The notes under the pieces were generated by a model that saw nothing but the letters and a program-made list of their open reading frames with translations, did no database searches and was not told the origin of the DNA. A program made the position numbers and the translations under genes. Of a stretch of 18,898 bases of DNA, positions 1 through 7,796 are shown one piece after another. How positions within the stretch are numbered: the stretch's first letter is position 1; every line of letters begins with the position of its first letter. Origin of the DNA: Leptospiraceae bacterium (GTDB lineage: Bacteria > Spirochaetota > Leptospiria > Leptospirales > Leptonemataceae); NCBI GenBank assembly GCA_020440935.1, contig JAGRNC010000004.1, positions 1 to 18,898 on the forward strand, given 5' to 3'.

Positions 1-642
1 CGATGCCACTACCAGATCTTTCATGGACCCATAAGCGTCGCGTTTACTGCCCACGCAGCCAAGGACCCGATAACCGTAGATTTCATTCCTTCGCACTTTT
101 TCGTAGAACAAATGCGCCAGATGACCGCTACCTACGATCAAGATGGTGCGAACGGAAACGCCCCGCTGACGGAGCCGAATGAGATACATCCGAAATACAG
201 CATGCCCCAGGCTATGGAGCAACAGGGAGAGTACTGCGGTGTATGCAATAACCAATCGGCTAAGGCTGGCGCCGCGATAGAAAAACAGAAAGGCAAGAAT
301 TATGACCAGGTTCAAAAAAACGCCCTGCCCAATCTGTACGGTCTCCCGAGCCGGATGTCTAGACCGTGATGGCTGATAAATATCGATCACCACAAATACC
401 AGTATCTGGCTTATTGCGAAGATGAGCCCCGGAAAGAAGTAGGCTCCCAGAACCGAATACTCGGCAGGAAAAAGCCCGCCGGGAGCAAACATCCCTGCGG
501 TGTCCGGGCTAACCAGCGCCCGCTTTTCCGGGAATAGCCAGAAGAAATGCGCAAAAGTGGCAAGAGAAAAGGAAAGGGCCGAAAGGCAGAAATCCAGAAG
601 GATCAGGCCCAGTTTCATGGTCTGGTTTCTTTCGCGAATCAT
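1..642 (-). CDS. Polyprenyl glycosylphosphotransferase, N-terminal part (partial, runs off left edge)
   Basis: Membrane protein that probably starts envelope glycan synthesis by moving a sugar-phosphate onto undecaprenyl phosphate (WbaP/WcaJ/EpsE-like family). The 214 visible codons begin MIRERNQTMKLGLILLDFC and show four hydrophobic helices (about residues 9-30, 60-85, 105-123 and 128-147). A Rossmann-like start follows with TILIVGSGHLAHLFYEKV, as in the CoA-binding-like middle domain of this family. The catalytic C-terminal sugar-transferase domain lies outside the window, so the sugar and exact subtype cannot be judged. The start ATG overlaps the stop TGA of lptD (ATGA), with AGGA just upstream, which suggests translational coupling. 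The family call rests on topology plus the GxGxxA-like motif; another membrane protein with a Rossmann domain is possible. Confidence 0.7.
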   Translation of the reverse strand, partial: MIRERNQTMKLGLILLDFCLSALSFSLATFAHFFWLFPEKRALVSPDTAGMFAPGGLFPAEYSVLGAYFFPGLIFAISQILVFVVIDIYQPSRSRHPARETVQIGQGVFLNLVIILAFLFFYRGASLSRLVIAYTAVLSLLLHSLGHAVFRMYLIRLRQRGVSVRTILIVGSGHLAHLFYEKVRRNEIYGYRVLGCVGSKRDAYGSMKDLVVAS

Positions 643-3572
643 GGTCCTACTGTTGAATAGCCCCCACGGCCAATATCTGTAGGCCTCACTCGCTGTCGAT
701 TCAGGATAAATCGGGATGGCCTGGAAGAAATGTTGCCTACATCGAATCGAAGCAATGTGAGCGAGAAAAATACCTTATTATCGTAGAAATTCACCACTTC
801 CACTGTATTGAGCCCGCCCAGGATGCTACGCTGTTCCAGCCGATAACCGATGCGCATCTCCCAATCATGCAAATCCATAATGAGCGCAGTCTCAAAGTAG
901 CCAACGTTGAATACTGCATTCTGCCGTGCTCGCTGGCCGGCAAGCCCCGAGCCATTGTAGATATCGGTGGTGAAGTTTGTCGATTTCTCCGATTCCGGTG
1001 TATACAGCGAATAGTTTTGAATAGAATAACGCGGATCGTGGGCAGCGTTGTAGCGGGCCGGATCGGTGGCCCGCGATTCAAGTTCCATTTGCCAGTACAG
1101 CGTGCGCGTTAGCTGCACATCTACCTTCATATTGAAGCGCATGTGGTCCAGCGACTGATCGTAGTAAATGTGATACCAGTAGAAGCCCACTTCAAAGTAG
1201 CGCAAACGTTTCAGAAAGATCAGGTCAAACCCGCCCGTCTGGAAGTTAGCTCCAAAAACGTTGGAGTGATCGCGCTTGTTTATGGAATCGTATACATAAT
1301 CGTTCGTAAGGTGCAAATCCAGAAAGTGGCCCTTTCGTCGACTCAGTAAATTATCCCGACCAAAACCGAATGGATTGAAGAAGTCTATGAGCACATCGGT
1401 ACGAAACACCGGATAATACCATCGCTCGGCTTCTTTCACATCGTATTCGTATTCTTTATGATCGTAAACAGTCGTGACGCTAAAAGAAACATCCTCCACC
1501 GGGTAAGACTCCAGGGAAACTTCCGTTTCGTTAACCTTTTGATTGTTTGTAAAACCGGTGAAATTTAGCGTGCTGCGGTCTTTGAGCTCTTCTTTGAATG
1601 AGTCCTTCTTGCGATAAGTGGCGCGGAGGAATAGTTGGTCAGGTCCCAGAGTAAGTTCATCTTCCGTGTAATAATATTGATAACTGTCTTTCTGTGCCTG
1701 GGTGCTCAGAGCTTCATAGGCTTCGCCGGTGGGATTGGGGCCGTAGGGTACCGTTTTTCGGGCCCCGTATCCGACCAGAGGTCGGAAGGTAAAAATCGGA
1801 TACCAGGAAATATACGTTCTAAACGCAGTGCTATACTCGTTTTGATTGAGGCTCTGCGATACATCGCCTCCGGAATATTGCTTGGTTAGATCCGTTGCCA
1901 GTTTATGATCCCAGTAGAACGGAAGATCGAATAAAGGATCATTTCCCAGAAAGATATTCTTTGCGATTTCCACCGAAGGCACCACATCGTATGCTGGAAA
2001 ATAGCGCGAGTCTTCAAACTTGGTATCTTCGATCCAGATTCTTCGACGGGAAGCCTGTACGCGCACCGAAAGATCGTCCCTCTGGTCCATGTAGACCAGG
2101 TTCCAGTCGGTATCATTTCGAATAAGTCCTCTACCCGCTTCCGAATTCTGATATAGAGCAGGAATGGTGCTTTCGGGTTGATAGCGGCTCCCAAATTCGT
2201 ATTCGTAAAAATGGTTTGAGTAGTCCTCGTACCGGATATTGACGGTTTGCACCGAGTTCGCTTTGTAGTCGGCATTCTTCCAGTTAATCAGGGCAAATGC
2301 CTTGTACCAGTTGTAGTATTCTTTGCCGTACGTACCATCCGAATGGCGCACCTGATTGGTTACCGAGATCTGGTCCTTTTCACGATAGTCAGAGATTAGC
2401 TCATAGCGCTTAAACTGGGCCGCCTCAACATCAATGAAGTAGTTCAAATTGGGACTGAATCGAAACATTTCCAGGCCAAAGACATGACCTGTCTTTTCGT
2501 AATAGTCGGCGGTAAAGCGATAGGAAAGCGGCATCCAGTCCGATGTAAGAGCCTCGGGCACGGAGAATTGATAGGTATTCTGCCAGAAAAAGCCCTGCAC
2601 CTGGCTATGGCCGAACTGCGAAATAATACCGGTTCCCCAATCCGATGCATACAGAAAAGGGAGAGGGAGTAACGGAACGCCGCCCACGTAGTACAGCACC
2701 CCTGCCGCAGCCAATGAGTCATCTTCGTAGAGCCAGACTTTACGAGCATAAAAGTTATAATGCGGCGGCTCAGCGGCGCAGCCGGTGAAGTACACATGGC
2801 TTACGCTTAGTTTACCTTCGCTCAACTGACGAACGTTCTTACCCAGAAAATGCACCGGATCCTTGTAGCCCGATGCATTGTACATAATTCCCGCGCCTAG
2901 CTTCTGATCGTAAATGATTCTTTCGGCATGAATCACCGAATCTTTGCTTTTATAGATTACGTTTCCTTCGGCATATACTTCTTTGCGCTTGGAATCCACA
3001 ATGACCAGATCGGCCAGAAAATAACCATCAGAAAGACGGACACGGATTCTACCGCGTAACTTTAAAAGTCCTCTTGAGTCCTCTTCGCCGCGGATATACT
3101 CCCCTTCGGCTGCATTTTCGATCATGATTCGAGAAGTTGCTTCCTCTTCGCCGAGGTGCGGCGGATCCTTCAACCCCAGATGTACTTTGATTCGATCCTT
3201 CTTTTGACTGAGGCTTCCCTGGGTGGAAAGCCCCGCCTCTTGCAACATGGCATCGATTTCGGATTCCTTCAGTCCTTCTATGCCCGTTTCCAGCAGCTGT
3301 TTTTCCAGTTTTGATCTTTCCTTTCTTTGTTCCTTTCCGTTGATTAAATCCTGGAGCCGGCGTAATCGTTCGGCCTGTTCGTTATCCAGGCCAGGATTGG
3401 AAGGTTCGCCGGATGGATTCACCTCGGTGGTTGGTTGGGCCTGCAAAGAAACGGGAAAAAAGGATAGGCCGGTCAAGAGGGCCATTATAAGCAGAAACGG
3501 GGCCTTAACCGTCAGGCCGGTCTTAGCTGCATTGAAGGCCCGGCGCTTACATAGAGAAATTCGCGGGATCAC
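639..3572 (-). CDS. lptD: LPS-assembly protein LptD (OstA-type outer-membrane barrel)
   Basis: Outer-membrane component that inserts lipopolysaccharide into the outer leaflet, normally with LptE. From the N-terminus: a signal peptide (basic stretch CKRR, hydrophobic core APFLLIMALL, probable cleavage near residue 45 after SLQA); a charged helical segment (65-135); an LptA/OstA-like beta-jellyroll (about 150-330, with VYAEGNVIY and HAERIIYD); then a long aromatic-rich barrel to the C-terminus. The family segment around CAAEPPHYNFYA and PLLPLPFLYASDWGTGI is clear. At 977 residues it is longer than the E. coli protein (784). The start is uncertain: GTG 3572 is chosen because it gives a basic n-region and leaves 108 bases to the divergent gene; ATG 3485 gives a signal peptide without basic residues. 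The upstream in-frame codon at 3860 would overlap the divergent gene by 180 bases. Its stop overlaps the next gene by 4 bases. Confidence 0.82.
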   Translation of the reverse strand: MIPRISLCKRRAFNAAKTGLTVKAPFLLIMALLTGLSFFPVSLQAQPTTEVNPSGEPSNPGLDNEQAERLRRLQDLINGKEQRKERSKLEKQLLETGIEGLKESEIDAMLQEAGLSTQGSLSQKKDRIKVHLGLKDPPHLGEEEATSRIMIENAAEGEYIRGEEDSRGLLKLRGRIRVRLSDGYFLADLVIVDSKRKEVYAEGNVIYKSKDSVIHAERIIYDQKLGAGIMYNASGYKDPVHFLGKNVRQLSEGKLSVSHVYFTGCAAEPPHYNFYARKVWLYEDDSLAAAGVLYYVGGVPLLPLPFLYASDWGTGIISQFGHSQVQGFFWQNTYQFSVPEALTSDWMPLSYRFTADYYEKTGHVFGLEMFRFSPNLNYFIDVEAAQFKRYELISDYREKDQISVTNQVRHSDGTYGKEYYNWYKAFALINWKNADYKANSVQTVNIRYEDYSNHFYEYEFGSRYQPESTIPALYQNSEAGRGLIRNDTDWNLVYMDQRDDLSVRVQASRRRIWIEDTKFEDSRYFPAYDVVPSVEIAKNIFLGNDPLFDLPFYWDHKLATDLTKQYSGGDVSQSLNQNEYSTAFRTYISWYPIFTFRPLVGYGARKTVPYGPNPTGEAYEALSTQAQKDSYQYYYTEDELTLGPDQLFLRATYRKKDSFKEELKDRSTLNFTGFTNNQKVNETEVSLESYPVEDVSFSVTTVYDHKEYEYDVKEAERWYYPVFRTDVLIDFFNPFGFGRDNLLSRRKGHFLDLHLTNDYVYDSINKRDHSNVFGANFQTGGFDLIFLKRLRYFEVGFYWYHIYYDQSLDHMRFNMKVDVQLTRTLYWQMELESRATDPARYNAAHDPRYSIQNYSLYTPESEKSTNFTTDIYNGSGLAGQRARQNAVFNVGYFETALIMDLHDWEMRIGYRLEQRSILGGLNTVEVVNFYDNKVFFSLTLLRFDVGNISSRPSRFILNRQRVRPTDIGRGGYSTVGP

Positions 3573-3680
3573 AGGCTGTAATAGCCCAACATATGTATTG
3601 CGTTGGTTCCGGGGCCTCACACCTGTCTCCGAAAGGTCTTGATTTCTCGCACTGGCCTTTCCGTAAAGTAGAACTGCCTT

Positions 3681-5525
3681 ATGCTTGTACTCGATTTCTA
3701 CGTAGATGAACCGGCCTGCTTCGGAGTGCCGCCCTATCTTTCTCCCTATTGTCGCTACGCTGCAGGAGCCCTCGTGGCTGGAGGTATCCCGCAAGAACAG
3801 ATCCATTATCTGACGGTGGATCAGTGGCGCAACCAGGGAAAAGAGCTCGGCAATGATCATGAATTGATCTTGCTGGTGGCTGGAACCACTGTTCCTGGCA
3901 AGTACCTGGGCGGAAGGATTGGCAGTGTTGCCGAAGTCCTGGAATTTCTAGAAATACAGAAAAAAGCCGATCCCCATTGCACCATTGTCCTGGGCGGTCC
4001 AATCCGCTATGCGGATCGCAAGATTCAGGACCGCATTCGAGAATTGGGCGGATATTTGATTCGAGGCGATCTGGAAGTATATGCAGAGCGCCTGGCCGCC
4101 TTTCCTGGTTCCATCGAACAGGCGGCCCAGGAGATATTTGAGCAATCCAGGCATCCGGTATTTGCGGCAAAGCGAAACTATGAGCAAGTGGACCGTTATG
4201 CCCCGCGCGGGGCTTTTCTTACGGATCTGCATCCCAATAGCCCCTACATTATTCTGGAGCTGGAAACTTACCGCGGATGCACAAGAGATGTATTCTGTAG
4301 CTTCTGCACCGAGGCATTCTATGGCCGACCGGAATTCAGACCCCTGGACGGTATTCTCGAGGAGGTATCGGAGCTGTATTCGCTTTCCAATCGATACTTC
4401 CGATTGGGACGACAGGCCGATCTAATGACCTACCTGCCAGATATGGAGGATTTTCAGAACTCCTTTCCGCGACCCATACCAGAAAGCCTGGAAAATCTCT
4501 ACGCGGGCATTCGGGCTAGTGCCCCGGATTTGCGGCTTCTTCACCTGGACAATATTAATCCGGGTTTGATTCATACATTTCCCGAGGAGTCCAGAAAGAT
4601 CATCGAAATCATTTGTAAGTATAACACTCCGGGGGACACGGCCGCCATGGGCATGGAAACCGCCGATCCCATTGTGGTAAAAGCCAACGATTTGAAAGCC
4701 ACGGCGGAAGAAGTCAAACATGCCATCGAAATCGTAAATGAGTTTGGAGCGCGAAGATCCAACGGTCTACCGCACTTGCTACCCGGCATTAATCTGTTGC
4801 ACGGACTGGCCGCGGAAAGCGAGAAAACTTTCGAGCTAAACTACAAATTCCTGAAAGACATTCTGGACTCCGGACTTTTACTACGACGCATCAATATTCG
4901 TCAGACGGTAACCTATCGCAACACAAGATTGGATCGTTTGCAACGCGGCGGAGCAAAGCGACCAAACAAGCAGGAAAGAATCCATCAGCGATTTCTTTAT
5001 TACCGCGATAAGATCCGTAAAGAGATTGATCATGCATTCCTGTTGAAGAACTTTCCCACGGGCACATTACTTCCCGAAGTCATCCTGGAATCAAAGAACG
5101 AAGGTTACTACCTGGGCCGTCCGCTGGGATCCTATCCAGTCACTGTAAAAGTACCCCTGGATGATCGCCAGGCGGCTGTTGCCTATGCGAAAGGCACTCC
5201 CATTACCAGCTTCGTTACCGGCGCCGAGGAGCGAAGCATTCGCGGTCTCAGTTACCCGCTATCTGTGCCGGAAATGGGCTCCCATGCATTCTCCACTATT
5301 CCGGGCATTGGAAAGAAGACTGCATCCAGGTTGTTTTCCGAAATGGGCCGAAGAAAGGCCGATCCCACCGATTCCATTTACCAATGGCTCAAAGAGAGCG
5401 GCGCCATGCTTGAACGAAAGGATCTGGGCTCCGCCGTATCCGCGCCTTCGGAAGCAGAGAAGTCCGAGCCGCTGGAAAAGGAAAGGCACGATCCTTCTGA
5501 CATGGCCGGCGTGGGAAAAGCTTAG
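3681..5525 (+). CDS. Radical SAM protein with C-terminal helix-hairpin-helix (COG1031-like)
   Basis: Radical SAM enzyme of 614 residues. The N-terminal 170 residues look like a Rossmann/B12-binding-type fold (TIVLGGPIRYADRK). The cluster motif follows at residues 200-209 (RGCTRDVFCSFC), spaced C-x5-C-x2-C rather than the usual C-x3-C-x2-C. GMETADP near 330 and LLPGINLLHGLAAES near 370 fit the SAM-binding strands of the barrel. Near the C-terminus (535-555) a helix-hairpin-helix reads STIPGIGKKTASRLFSEMG, preceded by a beta-rich stretch (about 455-492) that may be TRAM-like. Domain order and the RGC...FCTE motif match the family described as radical SAM with C-terminal helix-hairpin-helix, known largely from archaea; its reaction is not known to me. 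A tRNA or other nucleic-acid substrate is only inferred from the helix-hairpin-helix. The ATG start has a weak ribosome-binding site. The gene stands alone, divergent from lptD. Confidence 0.8.
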   Translation: MLVLDFYVDEPACFGVPPYLSPYCRYAAGALVAGGIPQEQIHYLTVDQWRNQGKELGNDHELILLVAGTTVPGKYLGGRIGSVAEVLEFLEIQKKADPHCTIVLGGPIRYADRKIQDRIRELGGYLIRGDLEVYAERLAAFPGSIEQAAQEIFEQSRHPVFAAKRNYEQVDRYAPRGAFLTDLHPNSPYIILELETYRGCTRDVFCSFCTEAFYGRPEFRPLDGILEEVSELYSLSNRYFRLGRQADLMTYLPDMEDFQNSFPRPIPESLENLYAGIRASAPDLRLLHLDNINPGLIHTFPEESRKIIEIICKYNTPGDTAAMGMETADPIVVKANDLKATAEEVKHAIEIVNEFGARRSNGLPHLLPGINLLHGLAAESEKTFELNYKFLKDILDSGLLLRRINIRQTVTYRNTRLDRLQRGGAKRPNKQERIHQRFLYYRDKIRKEIDHAFLLKNFPTGTLLPEVILESKNEGYYLGRPLGSYPVTVKVPLDDRQAAVAYAKGTPITSFVTGAEERSIRGLSYPLSVPEMGSHAFSTIPGIGKKTASRLFSEMGRRKADPTDSIYQWLKESGAMLERKDLGSAVSAPSEAEKSEPLEKERHDPSDMAGVGKA

Positions 5526-5548
5526 TACGGAGATGCTTAAAGTCCGGA

Positions 5549-6580
5549 CTATCGGTGGCCGACGATTTCGCGAATGGTTTCTATAAGCTGATCGAGGAGC
5601 TCCGGTGTTTGCCCTTTTCGCTCCCGAAGGTTCTCTTCTGTTCTGAGGCAATCCATCAGGATTCGCGGTAGCTCGGGACTAAAGCGACCTTCTTTTTCCA
5701 GAAGCCAGTCCAAAATTTCCTGGTATAATCCGCGCCGAAGTAAGATTCTTACAGTAAAAAATGGTCCCAGTGCGCTAAACGAGGCATCCCAGGAAATACT
5801 GCCTTCGCGTTGCTGCCCCTGCTGGAATCGCTTCCAGTGATCCGAATCTTCGGCACGAGTATTGGGCGGAGGCTCGGGATAGGATTCGCTGAGGCCAGCC
5901 GGCGGAACGCTTATGGCTTCCGACGTTGACGGGACGCTCCCCCCGGTAGCAGGCGGCGCGGATCCCGAACTGGCGCTGGCGGCCGCCTCCAACTTCTTCC
6001 AGAGTCTCCGTTCCAGTACTTCGTGGAATTGCTGGGTGCCAAATAAATCCGAATCCTGGATTTTCGATTCGGTCTGTCGGATTCCAAAGTAGAAACGCAC
6101 CATTCGCCCTTCGGTGCTGCCCTCTAGACTGGAAACTCGGTCCATAAAGACTTCTGTAAACTGCTCCAGCGCCTGATCTTTATTTGCTTTTAAGTTAAAT
6201 GCGCCGTTCACTGCGCGACGAAGTCGCTCTTCCAGAATAACCAGTATCTCTTCGGTGGCTGCAATGTAGCCCTCGGTTTTACGACTTACGGGGGTATCCA
6301 CCGCTTCCAGGCGGATACGAATCAGTCGAAAGCAGAGCACTTCGAAATCGAGCAGCATTCGAGCCCGCGGTGCGCTACATCCAAACCTGCGTGCAAGCTC
6401 GTTTTCGTCGGGAACTCCATCGAAAATACCATCCCCAGGATTGCGCGTCCATTCCACATTGATGCTACCTACTTCTCTGACGGCCCGGCTCTTGTCCCGC
6501 AATTCGGCAAATTCGGTCAATGTAATACCATCCAGAACGGGTAGCGTCACATCGACAATGCAGTCCAGAAAATCGTTCAC
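5549..6580 (-). CDS. Conserved hypothetical protein, co-transcribed with xth
   Basis: I do not recognise this 343-residue protein. It has no signal peptide or membrane segment and looks cytoplasmic. Residues 1-195 are mostly helical and charged (for example ATEEILVILEERLRRAVNG). Residues about 198-250 form a low-complexity Ala/Ser/Pro/Gly linker. The last 90 residues form a second helical block (FFTVRILLRRGLYQEILDWL, then a Glu/Arg-rich tail ending VGHR). It starts with GTG at 6580, supported by a strong Shine-Dalgarno (AGGAG, 5-base spacer) that overlaps the TAG stop of xth, so translation should be coupled to the exonuclease gene. That placement hints at a shared transcript but does not prove a repair role. 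It ends against the convergent radical SAM gene with a 23-base gap and no visible terminator. Confidence 0.7.
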   Translation of the reverse strand: MNDFLDCIVDVTLPVLDGITLTEFAELRDKSRAVREVGSINVEWTRNPGDGIFDGVPDENELARRFGCSAPRARMLLDFEVLCFRLIRIRLEAVDTPVSRKTEGYIAATEEILVILEERLRRAVNGAFNLKANKDQALEQFTEVFMDRVSSLEGSTEGRMVRFYFGIRQTESKIQDSDLFGTQQFHEVLERRLWKKLEAAASASSGSAPPATGGSVPSTSEAISVPPAGLSESYPEPPPNTRAEDSDHWKRFQQGQQREGSISWDASFSALGPFFTVRILLRRGLYQEILDWLLEKEGRFSPELPRILMDCLRTEENLRERKGQTPELLDQLIETIREIVGHR

Positions 6581-6588
6581 GAATTCTC

Positions 6589-7707
6589 CTACGGTTTCTT
6601 TATTTCAAGGGCAATGGGACAGTGATCGCTGCCCATAATGTCCATGCGATTGTATGCATTTTTAACCATTGGCATGGTTTCTTCTGAAACAAAGAAATAA
6701 TCGATTCTCCAGCCAACATTTCTTTCTCGGGCGCGAGTGATCTGATCCCAGTAAGTGTACTGCCCCGGTTCCTTGTTGAAATGTCGAAAAACATCCACAT
6801 ATCCCATGGAGACGATCTTATCCAAAAATTCCCGCTCTTCTGGCAAGAAACCCGATGTCGTTTGATTCTCTTTGGGGCGGGCCAGGTCAATTTCCTGGTG
6901 GGCCGTATTGTAATCTCCGCAGATAATGATGGGCCTGCCGGCTTTTCGAGTTTGCTCCCACAGATTCAGGCAGTGGTCATAGAATTCCATCTTGTATTGC
7001 ACTCGCTCGGGTCCCCGACCGCCGTTGGGAAAATATACGTTCCAGAGCACAAATTCGTCCAGTTCCGTAACGATTACTCTTCCCTCTTCATTGAAATTCC
7101 GCTTTGGATCATCCTTTTCGAATCCAGATTGCGCAGTTCGAACCGGTAATGCGCTGAACGTTGCCACGCCGCTGTACCCTTTCTTCTCTGCGATATGCCA
7201 GTGGGATTCATAGGGCTTGAGGTCCAGCACCGGCCTGCATTTTGCATCCGCTTCCAGCTGTTCGATGGTTGCTCGCGTTTCCTGGAGGCAGAAGATGTCG
7301 GGGCTTTCCTGTTGCACCCATTCGAAGAATCCTTTCTTTATATTTGCACGGATTCCGTTGACGTTCCAGCTGTAGATGCGGATCGCATCGCGGTTTGGAA
7401 TGCGAATTTCCAGGCCGGCGGTCTTTGCCTGGGATTCACCGCTGGTCGGTTTCGCGGCAGTCTTTCTCTGACGGTCGGCCGCCCCAACGTTGCCCGCAAC
7501 TTTCTTTGCGCCGGTCTTCTTTGCCGCGCTCTTTTTCGTAGCTATCGGACTTTTCTTGCTGGCCGAACCGGAACGGGGCTTCGTCGCCGCGGGCTTCGTG
7601 GTCTTTTTCGATTCCCTGGCCGACGTTGATTTCGACACTGATTTCTTAGAAGATTGTTTCTTTTTGGCGTTCGAAGGGGACGCGCTTGATGTTTTGGATT
7701 TTGCCAT
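6589..7707 (-). CDS. xth: Exodeoxyribonuclease III / AP endonuclease with lysine-rich N-terminal tail
   Basis: DNA-repair nuclease of the exonuclease III/APE1 family: cuts 5' of abasic sites and removes 3' blocking groups in base-excision repair. The catalytic domain starts near residue 109 (RIYSWNVNGIRA) and carries the family motifs: FCLQETRA with the metal-binding Glu, YSGVATFS, NVYFPNGG, ICGDYNTAHQEIDLA with the Asp/Asn pair, WRIDYFFVS, and GSDHCPIALEI with the final Asp-His. Residues 1-100 form an unusual tail of Lys, Ala, Ser, Thr and Pro with 23 lysines, like histone H1 or bacterial H1-like tails; such tails generally bind DNA non-specifically, which is inference here. Start ATG 7707 is preferred over a longer in-frame start at 7779, which would place coding sequence through the flagellin terminator. 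No clear Shine-Dalgarno. The following gene is 8 bases away. Confidence 0.93.
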   Translation of the reverse strand: MAKSKTSSASPSNAKKKQSSKKSVSKSTSARESKKTTKPAATKPRSGSASKKSPIATKKSAAKKTGAKKVAGNVGAADRQRKTAAKPTSGESQAKTAGLEIRIPNRDAIRIYSWNVNGIRANIKKGFFEWVQQESPDIFCLQETRATIEQLEADAKCRPVLDLKPYESHWHIAEKKGYSGVATFSALPVRTAQSGFEKDDPKRNFNEEGRVIVTELDEFVLWNVYFPNGGRGPERVQYKMEFYDHCLNLWEQTRKAGRPIIICGDYNTAHQEIDLARPKENQTTSGFLPEEREFLDKIVSMGYVDVFRHFNKEPGQYTYWDQITRARERNVGWRIDYFFVSEETMPMVKNAYNRMDIMGSDHCPIALEIKKP

Positions 7708-7740
7708 TTGATCAATACGGAAATGGCTCCATTGGAAAAG

Positions 7741-7772
7741 AAATAAAAAAACCCCGCAATTTCTTGCGGGGT
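7741..7772 (-). terminator. Intrinsic terminator of flaB
   Basis: On the minus strand a perfect 9-bp stem (ACCCCGCAA / TTGCGGGGT, plus-strand arms 7751-7759 and 7764-7772, 4-base loop) is followed by seven T residues. It starts 25 bases past the flaB stop and lies before the xth start, so it should end the flagellin transcript. xth therefore probably has its own promoter in 7708-7750 or depends on read-through. Confidence 0.93.
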
Positions 7773-7796
7773 CGGCCAAATGTGGCAGTTGATGCC

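Noticed and set aside
3573..3860. In-frame extension of lptD to an upstream start at 3860
   Set aside because: It would overlap the divergent radical SAM gene by 180 bases and bury the signal peptide about 125 residues inside the protein.
5541..5550. 10-bp palindrome AGTCCGGACT at the junction of convergent genes
   Set aside because: It is too short and has no T-run, so it is not a credible terminator; likely chance.
7708..7779. In-frame extension of xth to 7779
   Set aside because: The extra codons run through the flaB terminator hairpin; ATG 7707 opens directly into the lysine-rich tail.
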